Source: an uncultured Clostridia bacterium (lineage in GTDB: Bacteria; Bacillota; Clostridia; TANB77; CAG-508). Taken from it: a stretch of 57,574 nucleotides of DNA. Location of the stretch: positions 1-57,574 of the forward strand of contig CAKPHD010000004.1 in the NCBI GenBank assembly GCA_934155625.1, given 5' to 3'. The stretch's first letter is position 1. The number at the start of each line of letters is the position of its first letter. The position numbers and the translations under genes are program-made. Below the pieces are notes generated by a model. That model was not told the origin of the DNA, did no database searches, and was given only the letters and a program-made list of their open reading frames with translations. Shown here piece after piece: positions 9,001 through 14,656 of this stretch.

Positions 9001-11412
9001 TCTAGAATTTTATATTTACAACAATTAGGAAGAGCAATATATGCTTTAGATGAAGATAATCCATTACCAGATGATAAAAGACCAGTTGTAATTGACTTAG
9101 CCAATAATTCTTTGGCTGTTAAAATAGAGAAAGAATTTGAATATAGTGAACCAATAGATGATTTAGAGGCTTTAACAATTATAATAGATTGGATAAATGT
9201 ACATAATGGAATGCTTCCAAATAGAGAGAGTTCAAATAAACAAGAACAGCATTATTATGCATTATTAAGGAAAATCCAAAGTAAATATAGTAAGTATTTA
9301 GATGGATTTGATAATTTTGAAGATTTAACAGACGAAGACAAATCAAGAATACAAGAAATTATTGATTTAGCTAGTGAAATTGAGTTATGGGATATGGAGT
9401 TGCCTCCAATTCCTAAAACAAGAGGAAGTAAAAAAGAGTTTGATCCGTTTACAGTAGAAGGAATATTAAAAGATTATATTGAAGTAAAAGATGAGATTGA
9501 ATTAAGTTTAAGAGGAACGATTTTTAAAAATATAGCTAAAATAGAGAATTGGTGTAAATTAAATTATGGAAATAATGAAGTATGGAATAGAAAGTTGCCA
9601 AGTAGAAAATCGAATAGTGAAGAAGAAAAAAAATTAGCTAGAACTTTAGAACATATACGAATTAGAATGCAACAATATAAAGAAACTGAATTAGATAAAA
9701 TAGAAAATAAAGATGATAGAGAAGCAGTAGAAAGGGTAAGAAAATTAGATAAAGAATATGGATTAAGTATTTCTTTAAAAAATGCTTTAGAAATAGAAAA
9801 TTGGTGTAAATTAAATTATGGTGATAAAGAAATATGGAATCGAAAATTACCAAGTCAAATTTCTGAAAATATAGAAGAAAAAAGATTAGGTCAAGCTTTA
9901 AGTAGTATACGTCAAAATAAAATGAAAAAATATGAGAAAGTTGAATTAGAGAAAATAGAAAATGAAGAAGATAGAAAAGTAATAGAAATAGTAAGAAGAT
10001 TAGATAGAGAATATGGATTAAGTACTTCATTAAAAAGTGCTTTAGAAATAGAAAATTGGTGTAAATTGAATTATGGAGATAAGGAAGTATGGAATAGAAA
10101 GTTGCCAAGTACAATATCAAAAGATGAAGAAGAAAAATACATAGGTAATGCTTTAAAAACAATAAAAAGAAAAATGAAAAAATATGAGGGGATTGAATTA
10201 GAGAAAATAGAAAATGAAGAAGACAGAAAAGTAATAGAAATAGTAAGAAGATTAGATAGAGAATATGGATTAAGTACTTCATTAAAAAGTGCTTTAGAAA
10301 TAGAAAATTGGTGTAAATTGAATTATGGAGATAAGGAAGTATGGAATAGAAAGTTGCCAAGTACAATATCAAAAGATGAAGAAGAAAAATACATAGGTAA
10401 TGCTTTAAAAACAATAAAAAGAAAAATGAAAAAATATGAGGGGATTGAATTAGAGAAAATAGAAAATGAAGAAGACAGAAAAGTAATAGAAATAGTAAGA
10501 AGATTAGATAGAGAATATGGATTAAGTACTTCATTAAAAAGTGTTTTAGAAATAGAAAACTGGTGTAAATTGAATTATGGCAATAATGAAATATGGGATA
10601 GAAAATTACCAAGTATAACTTCTAATATTGAAAAAGAACAAAAATTAGGTAAATCTTTAAGTAGAATTAGACAAAAAATAAAAAAATACCAAGGAATTAA
10701 ATTAGAAAAAATTGAAGAGAAAGAAGACAGAAAAGTGGTAGAGATAATAAGAAGATTAGATGATGAATATGGATTAAGTGTATCACTAAAAAATGCTTTA
10801 AAAATAGAAGATTGGTGTAAATTAAATTATGGGGACAAAGAAATATGGGATAGAAGATTACCAAATGATATTTCAAAGGATGAAGAGGAAAAAAGGTTAG
10901 GTGAAGCTTTTAGATCAATAAAAAAACAAATAAAAAAATATCAAGGAATTGAATTAGAAAAAATTGAATGTGAAGAAGATAGAAAAATAGTAAAAATAGT
11001 AAGAAAATTAGATAAAGAATATGGATTAAGTTCTTCGCTAAAGAATGCATTAGAAATAGAGAATTGGTGTAAAATTAAATTTGATAAAGAAAAAATATAT
11101 GATAGAAGACTGCCAAGCCAACACTCAAAGAATGAAGAAGAAAGAAAGCTTGGACAAGCATTAAATGCATTAAGAAGAAAAATGAAAAAATATCAAGGAC
11201 AAGAAATTGCTGATATTCAAAATGAAGAAGATAGAAAGATTTTTAAAATAATAGATAGATTAGATAGAGAATACAATTCAAAAAAAATAAAATTGAATAG
11301 TGCTAAAAATAGTAGAGATTCTGCAAAAATTAAAAATGATCAAGCAAAAGAATTAGAAAGACAAGTATCAGAACAACTAAAGAAAAGAGGGCAAGCTCAT
11401 GAAGAACAATGA
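6064..11412 (+). CDS. Giant SF2 helicase with ART-like N-terminus and seven C-terminal 84-residue repeats
   Basis: 1782 residues. Residues 1-140 look like an ADP-ribosyltransferase fold (Y-F-F-R24, then ISLSSNANVARTYG at 91-104), an inference from motif pattern only. Residues 140-580 are unassigned. A superfamily 2 DNA-translocase core follows: Walker A PTGAGKS (607-613), DELH box (702-705), GITATP (731-736), and motif VI QLGRA (987-991). A charged coiled segment sits between about 780 and 870. From about 1158 to 1758 there are seven units of 252 bp, each containing IENWCKLNYG, a KLPS turn, and LGxAL..I..KMKKY, similar in layout to 'helicase-associated' repeats of phage and conjugative helicases. 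Two neighbouring units (10039-10290 and 10291-10542) appear identical at DNA level. The start has AGGGAG upstream. The next gene overlaps its end. Likely a defence or mobile-element protein; substrate unknown. Confidence 0.85.
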   Translation: MRKEMFDIEKFNVISDEENYYFFRSLEPGDIEDLEKGIIKDGESYKKLRTDRERWEETHQEEPRWNAESKVTLEEMYNHIKMHYSLQTNCISLSSNANVARTYGEAFSDKYVMIKVPKKEMGEKVFNAGQYMLDEIAKQVEQIIAEGKIPTRVLNDLQKIDAAKTSDEIKELIKIKYKTPQKLDKNKARPKRGITYKSPHARISSWQSLNEEQTLEKNKVIAKLTVLEHKKLMKPLITHSANNNLLIQTVGSAFASSEQIYYGDIEGDRVTDISKEIVDMFGLLQQVEGQDKEIVDELKGEVIRFVNDGKKIEIPENSILRNDTQARDDISIEEMYELTDGKVEYGETSSIVKNLFYLAKGQASARALAKELREITNNNPKYEQVIKYIEENGFEIEPKIITRQSNKGYKLSESVNLNLAKDEQILVDEIKKLSANELDEVLQNGGLSNVQNVISKVYGKQNEQIDKSRYYADAIISQYDWSQIGIEEFKISERNELIKRLQDKNCVDIYENLRQSGVDTKQIPTILLNIATRQGFYEEYEKGNLEQLLNTRQDVLQNSINIELVERFLGYYDVENTEIRLKDYQQRAYDNVNKIFEDHKFAQVILPTGAGKSFVALAQMQKYAEEHPGEKMLYLAPQDEILNQIKNYIIKYVHGKQNTVGKTEDEIIAEIFPNISFETYSGLLAKRGQEVIKEQYGMIVLDELHRTGAKEWEGKIDGLLDNQNEDVKVLGITATPVRDADGRDMAEETAKKLGYTDEEVKQRKHLASNMTLENAIRMGYVVNPKLVYCKYDLISSGKMDELRAKIDDIEDESKRAEELQKYNELRQKLNREIDDEIGEDARKQLEEEARKNLDNGIGKEEILRQNVKKGGKYIVFIPVTDQGEIEDEDGNRIGTKTGEDKIQAYQEYLNKVFDGTDIVPQLHSLLGSYSKDKNKEELEAFESDNSEETKFMVVMNKANEGLHIDGVDGIVWFRALDENSRILYLQQLGRAIYALDEDNPLPDDKRPVVIDLANNSLAVKIEKEFEYSEPIDDLEALTIIIDWINVHNGMLPNRESSNKQEQHYYALLRKIQSKYSKYLDGFDNFEDLTDEDKSRIQEIIDLASEIELWDMELPPIPKTRGSKKEFDPFTVEGILKDYIEVKDEIELSLRGTIFKNIAKIENWCKLNYGNNEVWNRKLPSRKSNSEEEKKLARTLEHIRIRMQQYKETELDKIENKDDREAVERVRKLDKEYGLSISLKNALEIENWCKLNYGDKEIWNRKLPSQISENIEEKRLGQALSSIRQNKMKKYEKVELEKIENEEDRKVIEIVRRLDREYGLSTSLKSALEIENWCKLNYGDKEVWNRKLPSTISKDEEEKYIGNALKTIKRKMKKYEGIELEKIENEEDRKVIEIVRRLDREYGLSTSLKSALEIENWCKLNYGDKEVWNRKLPSTISKDEEEKYIGNALKTIKRKMKKYEGIELEKIENEEDRKVIEIVRRLDREYGLSTSLKSVLEIENWCKLNYGNNEIWDRKLPSITSNIEKEQKLGKSLSRIRQKIKKYQGIKLEKIEEKEDRKVVEIIRRLDDEYGLSVSLKNALKIEDWCKLNYGDKEIWDRRLPNDISKDEEEKRLGEAFRSIKKQIKKYQGIELEKIECEEDRKIVKIVRKLDKEYGLSSSLKNALEIENWCKIKFDKEKIYDRRLPSQHSKNEEERKLGQALNALRRKMKKYQGQEIADIQNEEDRKIFKIIDRLDREYNSKKIKLNSAKNSRDSAKIKNDQAKELERQVSEQLKKRGQAHEEQ
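9532..11298 (+). repeat. Seven in-frame tandem repeats of 252 bp inside the helicase gene
   Basis: Unit starts can be tracked by the codons for (A/V)LEIENWC near 9535, 9784, 10039, 10291, 10543, 10795 and 11047. Later spacing is exactly 252 bp, and the outer units diverge (down to IENWCKIKFDKEK in the last). The units at 10039 and 10291 match base for base as far as I can follow, so they arose by very recent duplication. Confidence 0.9.
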
Positions 11413-11755
11413 ATTGATAATTTATAAAAAGAGTATCTTTAGAAAAATAAGTGATTTTTTTAAGAAAATATTTTCAAAGAAAGAAGTATTGCAAAAAGAA
11501 GATATTATAGTAAATAATGATAAAAATGACAGCTTTATAAAGAATATTCAAATCAAAGAAAATAAAGAAGAATTAAGATTGCTTCAACTAAAACAACAAT
11601 ATGAAAATGGAGAAATATATGAAGAAGACATGTCGGACGAAGATGTTGATAAGCTATGTAAATTATATGAAAAAGAAACTGATGAATTAAATGCAGATAC
11701 TGAAATAAGAAAAAATCATATTGCTCAAATGTTAAAAGAACTTAAGAATGTATAA
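11399..11755 (+). CDS. Small charged protein overlapping the helicase gene
   Basis: 118 residues, not recognised. It starts 14 bases inside the 3' end of the helicase gene, preceded by AGAGGG within that gene, so translation is probably coupled. The N-terminus is basic and amphipathic (IYKKSIFRKISDFFKKIFSKK), which could bind membrane or nucleic acid; the rest is an acidic, helix-prone stretch (LQLKQQYENGEIYEEDMSD) ending in MLKELKNV. The overlap and shared promoter suggest it works with the helicase as a partner or regulator. This is inferred from position only. Confidence 0.7.
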   Translation: MKNNELIIYKKSIFRKISDFFKKIFSKKEVLQKEDIIVNNDKNDSFIKNIQIKENKEELRLLQLKQQYENGEIYEEDMSDEDVDKLCKLYEKETDELNADTEIRKNHIAQMLKELKNV

Positions 11756-11773
11756 TTAAATAACAATAGTAAA

Positions 11774-11810
11774 AATAGAGTAGAAACTAAAAATTTCTGC
11801 TCTATTTTAA
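11774..11810. terminator. Bidirectional terminator between helicase operon and tetR
   Basis: 13-bp stem AATAGAGTAGAAA / TTTCTGCTCTATT (one G-T pair) flanked by A-runs and T-runs on both sides. It serves the convergent genes on both strands and overlaps the last codons of the TetR gene. Confidence 0.8.
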
Positions 11811-12395
11811 AATATTTTTAATAATATTAATAACTTCATTTTTCATAATATCATAATTAATTTGAGGATGCTTATGATAAACAATCTCATGACACAAGTT
11901 ATCAACCATATTAATAATAATATGAACTTTTTCTCTAGGATTTTTAAGATGAATATTATTATTTTCAAGTAAAGTAACAATTTTTTCAGTAGTTTCAAAT
12001 TCAAAATTTTTAAAGATAGCAGAAATATCACTATCCAAATGTGACATAGCAATAAGCTCCTCATGAGCTTTTTTAGAAATAGTATGAGTTTCTATAAATT
12101 TATCAATCATAGCATTCAAAAGCTTATCAAAATTATTTATTTCAATTTTTTGACTTTCTAATACATTAATCATAGGGAACATTATACTATTTGAATATTG
12201 TTTAATACCTTCTATAAATATGTCTTTTTTATCATTAAAATATTGATAAATTATACCTATTGAAACTCCTGCACTTTCTGCAATATCTGGAGTTGATGTA
12301 TTATAATAGCCTTTTTCACACAGAAGCTTAAAGCCTTTTTCTATTATTTTATTTCTTTTTTCAATTGATCTTTTTTGAGTTGGAATTCTTGTCAT
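11802..12395 (-). CDS. TetR/AcrR-family transcriptional repressor
   Basis: 197 residues. The N-terminal helix-turn-helix is typical: KRNKIIEKGFKLLCEKGYYN then TPDIAESAGVSIGIIYQYFNDKKDIF. The rest is an all-helical ligand-binding domain with no recognisable specificity. I start at ATG 12395, spaced 8 bases from AAGAGG; an upstream in-frame GTG at 12404 overlaps that site. TetR repressors usually control a neighbouring exporter; the closest candidates here are the small gene at 12503 and the ABC exporter at 13945, but no shared operator is obvious. A partial palindrome ACATTCATAAATGT (12423-12436) just upstream could be its own operator. Confidence 0.9.
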   Translation of the reverse strand: MTRIPTQKRSIEKRNKIIEKGFKLLCEKGYYNTSTPDIAESAGVSIGIIYQYFNDKKDIFIEGIKQYSNSIMFPMINVLESQKIEINNFDKLLNAMIDKFIETHTISKKAHEELIAMSHLDSDISAIFKNFEFETTEKIVTLLENNNIHLKNPREKVHIIINMVDNLCHEIVYHKHPQINYDIMKNEVINIIKNILK

Positions 12396-12422
12396 TTTAT
12401 ACACCTCTTAGAGTTTATTATA

Positions 12423-12436
12423 CATTCATAAATGTG
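12423..12436. promoter_or_regulatory. Possible TetR autoregulatory operator
   Basis: ACATTCATAAATGT is a 14-bp imperfect palindrome 28 bases upstream of the tetR start codon, a usual place for an autoregulatory site. Palindromes of this quality are common in AT-rich DNA. Confidence 0.3.
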
Positions 12437-12450
12437 AAAAATCAAGAAAA

Positions 12451-12496
12451 GTAAAAAAATAACCCCTATACAGGGATAGGAATTAATGTATAGGGG
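12451..12496 (-). terminator. Rho-independent terminator of the small gene at 12503
   Basis: Read on the minus strand, CCCCTATAC (12496-12488) pairs with GTATAGGGG (12471-12463) and is followed by TTATTTTTTTAC. The 9-bp GC-containing stem stands out from the surrounding AT-rich DNA. Confidence 0.8.
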
Positions 12497-12502
12497 AAGA
12501 AA

Positions 12503-12799
12503 TTAATTTTTAGTTAAATTTTCAGATAATTTTGAAATCCTTAAAGAGTTAATAGAAACATCTGCAGAAATAGACAATAGCTGATGTAATATAATATTTT
12601 TGTGACATAGATAATCTTCTATAGAAGATTTTATTTCTTTTAAATCTTTAAATTGTCTAGATTCATGTCTTAGAAATGCTGAATTTAAAGATTCAATTAA
12701 AGTTGATTTTTCATAAAACTCAGTTTCGAGATTAGATAATCTAAAGTCAAGACTTTTAAGATTTGCTAAAATGTCATCAAGTTTTTCATTAATATCCAT
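12503..12799 (-). CDS. Small coiled-coil protein
   Basis: 98 residues with heptad-like hydrophobic spacing (LDDILANLKSLDFRLSNLET ... LKEIKSSIEDYL) and no membrane segment or catalytic motif. I do not recognise a family. The ribosome binding site is close to perfect (AAGGAGGTGA, 5-8 bases before ATG 12799), and it has its own terminator, so it is a real gene. It lies between tetR and the small-RNA/toxin locus on the same strand. A long coiled coil suggests oligomerisation or a partner protein. Confidence 0.75.
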   Translation of the reverse strand: MDINEKLDDILANLKSLDFRLSNLETEFYEKSTLIESLNSAFLRHESRQFKDLKEIKSSIEDYLCHKNIILHQLLSISADVSINSLRISKLSENLTKN

Positions 12800-12924
12800 G
12801 GAAATCACCTCCTTAACAAAAAAATATATAACAATTTTGAAATAAAAAATAATGAATTAAAAACTATAACAAGAGTATACAGTTAAATAGAGTATTTGTC
12901 AATACAAAAATTCATAAATGAACA

Positions 12925-13006
12925 ATAAAAAAGTAGAAAACTAATATTTTAGATTTTCTACTTTTACGTAATGACTAACATAGCATAAGGCTATGGACAC
13001 TAATGT
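12925..13006 (-). ncRNA. Predicted small RNA, unit 2 (tandem pair beside the MazF-like gene)
   Basis: Minus-strand unit with its own promoter (TTGCAT at 13042-13037, 18-base spacer, TATACT at 13018-13013). The RNA would begin about 13006 and read ATTAGTGTCC, a 6-bp hairpin CATAGC/GCTATG, then TTAGTCATTACG, and end in a 12-bp terminator stem AAAAGTAGAAAA / TTTTCTACTTTT plus TTATTG. Length is about 82 nt. The 5' motif, hairpin position and tail match unit 1 while the hairpin bases differ but still pair, which is the hallmark of a conserved RNA structure. No coding potential is seen. Function unknown. Confidence 0.6.
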
Positions 13007-13012
13007 AATAAT

Positions 13013-13042
13013 AGTATATGAAAAAGTTTAGATTATATGCAA
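13013..13042 (-). promoter_or_regulatory. Promoter of small-RNA unit 2
   Basis: TTGCAT (13042-13037), 18-base spacer, TATACT (13018-13013) on the minus strand. It sits directly after the T-tract of unit 1 and has the same spacer length as the unit 1 promoter. Confidence 0.5.
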
Positions 13043-13043
13043 T

Positions 13044-13118
13044 AAAAAACGATAGCCCTTTGAGCTATCGGAATTATAATGATTACGTTCTTTGCAGAAC
13101 GGACACTAATGTTTTATT
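13044..13118 (-). ncRNA. Predicted small RNA, unit 1 (tandem pair beside the MazF-like gene)
   Basis: Minus-strand unit behind a good promoter. The RNA would start near 13118 and contain ATTAGTGTCC (13110-13101), the hairpin CGTTCT-GCAA-AGAACG, then TAATCATTA and a terminator CGATAGC-loop-GCTATCG with TTTTTTATTG. Length is about 75 nt. It shares the 5' motif, the TCATTA element and the tail with unit 2. It starts about 50 bases after the stop codon of the MazF-like gene. The arrangement suggests an RNA that acts with, or on, that toxin, but it could be an unrelated small RNA family. Confidence 0.62.
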
Positions 13119-13124
13119 AATATA

Positions 13125-13154
13125 ATTATAAACTATTTTGTAACATAAAGTCAA
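13125..13154 (-). promoter_or_regulatory. Promoter of small-RNA unit 1
   Basis: TTGACT (13154-13149), 18-base spacer, TATAAT (13130-13125) on the minus strand, 17 bases downstream of the MazF-like stop codon. There is no ORF or ribosome binding site after it, which supports a non-coding transcript. Confidence 0.7.
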
Positions 13155-13170
13155 GCAAAAATTCAAAATT

Positions 13171-13656
13171 TTATTCATTATTTAGTGGTCTTAACCTATA
13201 TAAATTTTCAAGTTGCGAATTAATTTCATTCCAGTCTCTTGGTGAAATAGTAACCAAAGAGCCCTTTTTTCTAAAAGGATTCGTAATTCTTATTTTACTA
13301 ACAACCCTTAACTGTTCAACTAAAACAGTAGAGTCAATTTTTTCTAAATCTATATGAAACCAAAAATCATCTTGTAGTCTTTTAGTTGTTAGTGGAAGAA
13401 CTGTACATGTAGCGGAATTTTTAGAAGTTTTTAATATTAAAACAGGTCTTAATTTATCTTGTTCACTTCCAATATTTATTCCAAGATTGCACCAATAAAT
13501 AAAATTATTATATATTGGAAATTTAGGAAGTTTACCATTATATCTTAAATTTGTTTTTTCTTTAGTCCATTTAGAAAATTGAATTGCATCATCTGTATTA
13601 ATAGTATTTAATAATTTTTCAGTTTCTTTAATATTGTTGTGTATTTCATCAGCCAT
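13171..13656 (-). CDS. MazF/PemK-family endoribonuclease toxin without a visible protein antitoxin
   Basis: 161 residues. The MazF-like core is clear from about residue 50: IYWCNLGINIGSEQDKLRPV, then VLILKTSKNSATCTVLPLTT, a loop, and LVEQLRVVSKIRI, the usual strand order with the conserved R-P near the catalytic site. A 45-residue N-terminal helical extension is unusual for classical MazF (about 110 residues). Family members cut single-stranded RNA at short sites. A protein antitoxin would normally be encoded just upstream, but the 13657-13944 region holds no ORF; two predicted small RNAs lie downstream instead. The start has GAGGTGAT spacing well to ATG 13656, with promoter TTTACT-17-TATACT. 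Confidence 0.85.
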   Translation of the reverse strand: MADEIHNNIKETEKLLNTINTDDAIQFSKWTKEKTNLRYNGKLPKFPIYNNFIYWCNLGINIGSEQDKLRPVLILKTSKNSATCTVLPLTTKRLQDDFWFHIDLEKIDSTVLVEQLRVVSKIRITNPFRKKGSLVTISPRDWNEINSQLENLYRLRPLNNE

Positions 13657-13676
13657 AAATTATCACCTCGTTTATT

Positions 13677-13705
13677 AGTATAACATATTATTAGCACAGA
13701 GTAAA
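13677..13705 (-). promoter_or_regulatory. Promoter of the MazF-like gene
   Basis: TTTACT (13705-13700), 17-base spacer, TATACT (13682-13677) on the minus strand, just upstream of the GAGGTGAT ribosome binding site. Confidence 0.6.
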
Positions 13706-13754
13706 CAAAAGTTCGAAAAATTACAAAATTATTTTAATAGAGTATATGTATTTG

Positions 13755-13769
13755 GTTGCGAATTGTAAC
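13755..13769. repeat. Intergenic palindromic motif, copy 1
   Basis: GTTGCGAATTGTAAC. The identical 15-mer recurs at 20137-20151, and its reverse complement recurs with three transitions at 25278-25292; a weaker copy is at 4601-4615. All are intergenic. It may be a protein-binding site or the scar of a small repeat. Confidence 0.4.
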
Positions 13770-13774
13770 AAATA

Positions 13775-13836
13775 CTAAGAAATATAACTTTGAATGTAAT
13801 AAGTCGAGCCATGAAATGAAAAATTATATTTCTTAG
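13775..13836. repeat. 13-bp inverted repeat between divergent promoters
   Basis: CTAAGAAATATAA (13775-13787) and TTATATTTCTTAG (13824-13836) are perfect inverted copies around a 36-base loop. It sits in the 288-base gap between the MazF-like gene and the ABC exporter genes. No T-tract follows on either strand, so a terminator is unlikely. It could be a regulatory site or a tiny mobile-element relic. Confidence 0.55.
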
Positions 13837-13856
13837 TCTTCTTATTATAAAACACA

Positions 13857-13878
13857 AATATGAAAAAACTTTCATATT
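13857..13878. promoter_or_regulatory. Perfect palindrome immediately upstream of the ABC exporter promoter
   Basis: AATATGAAA and TTTCATATT (9-bp arms, 4-base spacer) end 3 bases before the -35 box at 13882. Placement fits an operator for an activator or repressor of the exporter. Confidence 0.45.
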
Positions 13879-13881
13879 CTA

Positions 13882-13910
13882 TTGACTGAGAAATGTAAAA
13901 GAAGTATAAT
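13882..13910 (+). promoter_or_regulatory. Consensus promoter of the ABC exporter operon
   Basis: TTGACT (13882-13887), 17-base spacer, TATAAT (13905-13910). It lies 34 bases before ATG 13945, so the in-frame TTG at 13882 cannot be the start. Confidence 0.85.
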
Positions 13911-13944
13911 CAAGAAAAAAATAAAAGGGAAGGAAGAAGATATA

Positions 13945-14656
13945 ATGAAAGAACTAATCAAATTTGAAAATGTTAAAAAAACATATAACATTGGAGAAAA
14001 AAGTTTCAATGCATTAGGCGGAGTAGATTTTACAATAAACAAAGGAGAATTTGTAGTAATACTTGGACCATCAGGAGCTGGAAAATCAACACTTTTAAAT
14101 TTGCTACGGAGGGATGGACACAGTAACATCAGGAGAAATAATAGTTGATGGTGAAAACATATCTAATTATAATGAAAACCAATTAACAGATTATAGAGCA
14201 GAAAACATAGGGTTCATATTCCAATTTTACAATATATTGCCAACACTAACAGTATTAGAAAATGTACAATTAATAAATGACATAGTAAAAAAGCCAAAAG
14301 ATGCAAAAGAAATTTTAAAAGAAGTTGGATTAGAACAACATGCAAATAAATTTCCAAACCAATTATCAGGAGGAGAACAACAAAGAGTATCAATTGCAAG
14401 AGCAATAGCAAAAAATCCAGTATTGCTATTGTGTGATGAGCCAACAGGAGCATTAGACTCTAAAACAGGTGTAGAAGTATTAAAATTATTAAAAAAGCAA
14501 TGTGATGCAAATAATGGAGAAAATACAGTAATTATAGTAACACATAACAGTTTAATTGCAGAAGTTGCTGATAGAGTAATAAGACTAAAAAACGGAAGAG
14601 TAGAAAGCAATGAAATAAATAATCAACCAAAAAATATTGAGGAGGTAAATTGGTAA
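13945..14656 (+). CDS. ABC transporter ATP-binding protein, interrupted by a one-base frameshift at CGG
   Basis: MacB/LolD-type ATPase that would energise the FtsX-like permease downstream. Walker A GPSGAGKST, Q-loop FIFQFYN, signature LSGGEQQRVSIARA, Walker B LLLCDEPTGALD and the H-loop VTHN are all present, but in two frames. The family sequence after Walker A is LLNLLGGMDTVTSG; here the DNA reads CTA C GGA GGG ATG, with one extra C (14107) that makes an in-frame CGG and shifts the frame. Read as written, translation ends shortly after. Apart from this base the gene is intact (236 residues), and its stop overlaps the permease start (TAATG). It could be a real pseudogene, a sequencing error or a programmed +1 shift. 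The same lesion occurs in the peroxiredoxin gene at 49470. Confidence 0.85.

Noticed and set aside
9662..10612. Long minus-strand open frame of over 300 codons inside the helicase repeats
   Set aside because: It mirrors the 252-bp coding repeats, is rich in Leu/Phe/His as expected for the complement of AT-rich genes, and has no start site.
9532..11298. CRISPR-like regular spacing
   Set aside because: The repeats are 252 bp, contiguous, in frame and encode protein; there are no spacers and no cas genes.
12925..13705. Classical type III (ToxN-like) toxin-antitoxin system
   Set aside because: The toxin is MazF/PemK-like rather than ToxN, and the RNAs are downstream with separate promoters instead of an upstream repeat array.
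2675..13810. Shared GTAATAAGTC segment at 2698 and 13796 as a repeat family
   Set aside because: Only about 14 of 17 bases agree and the flanks differ; this is within chance for AT-rich DNA.
13775..13836. Rho-independent terminator
   Set aside because: The 36-base loop is long and neither strand has a T-tract after the stem.
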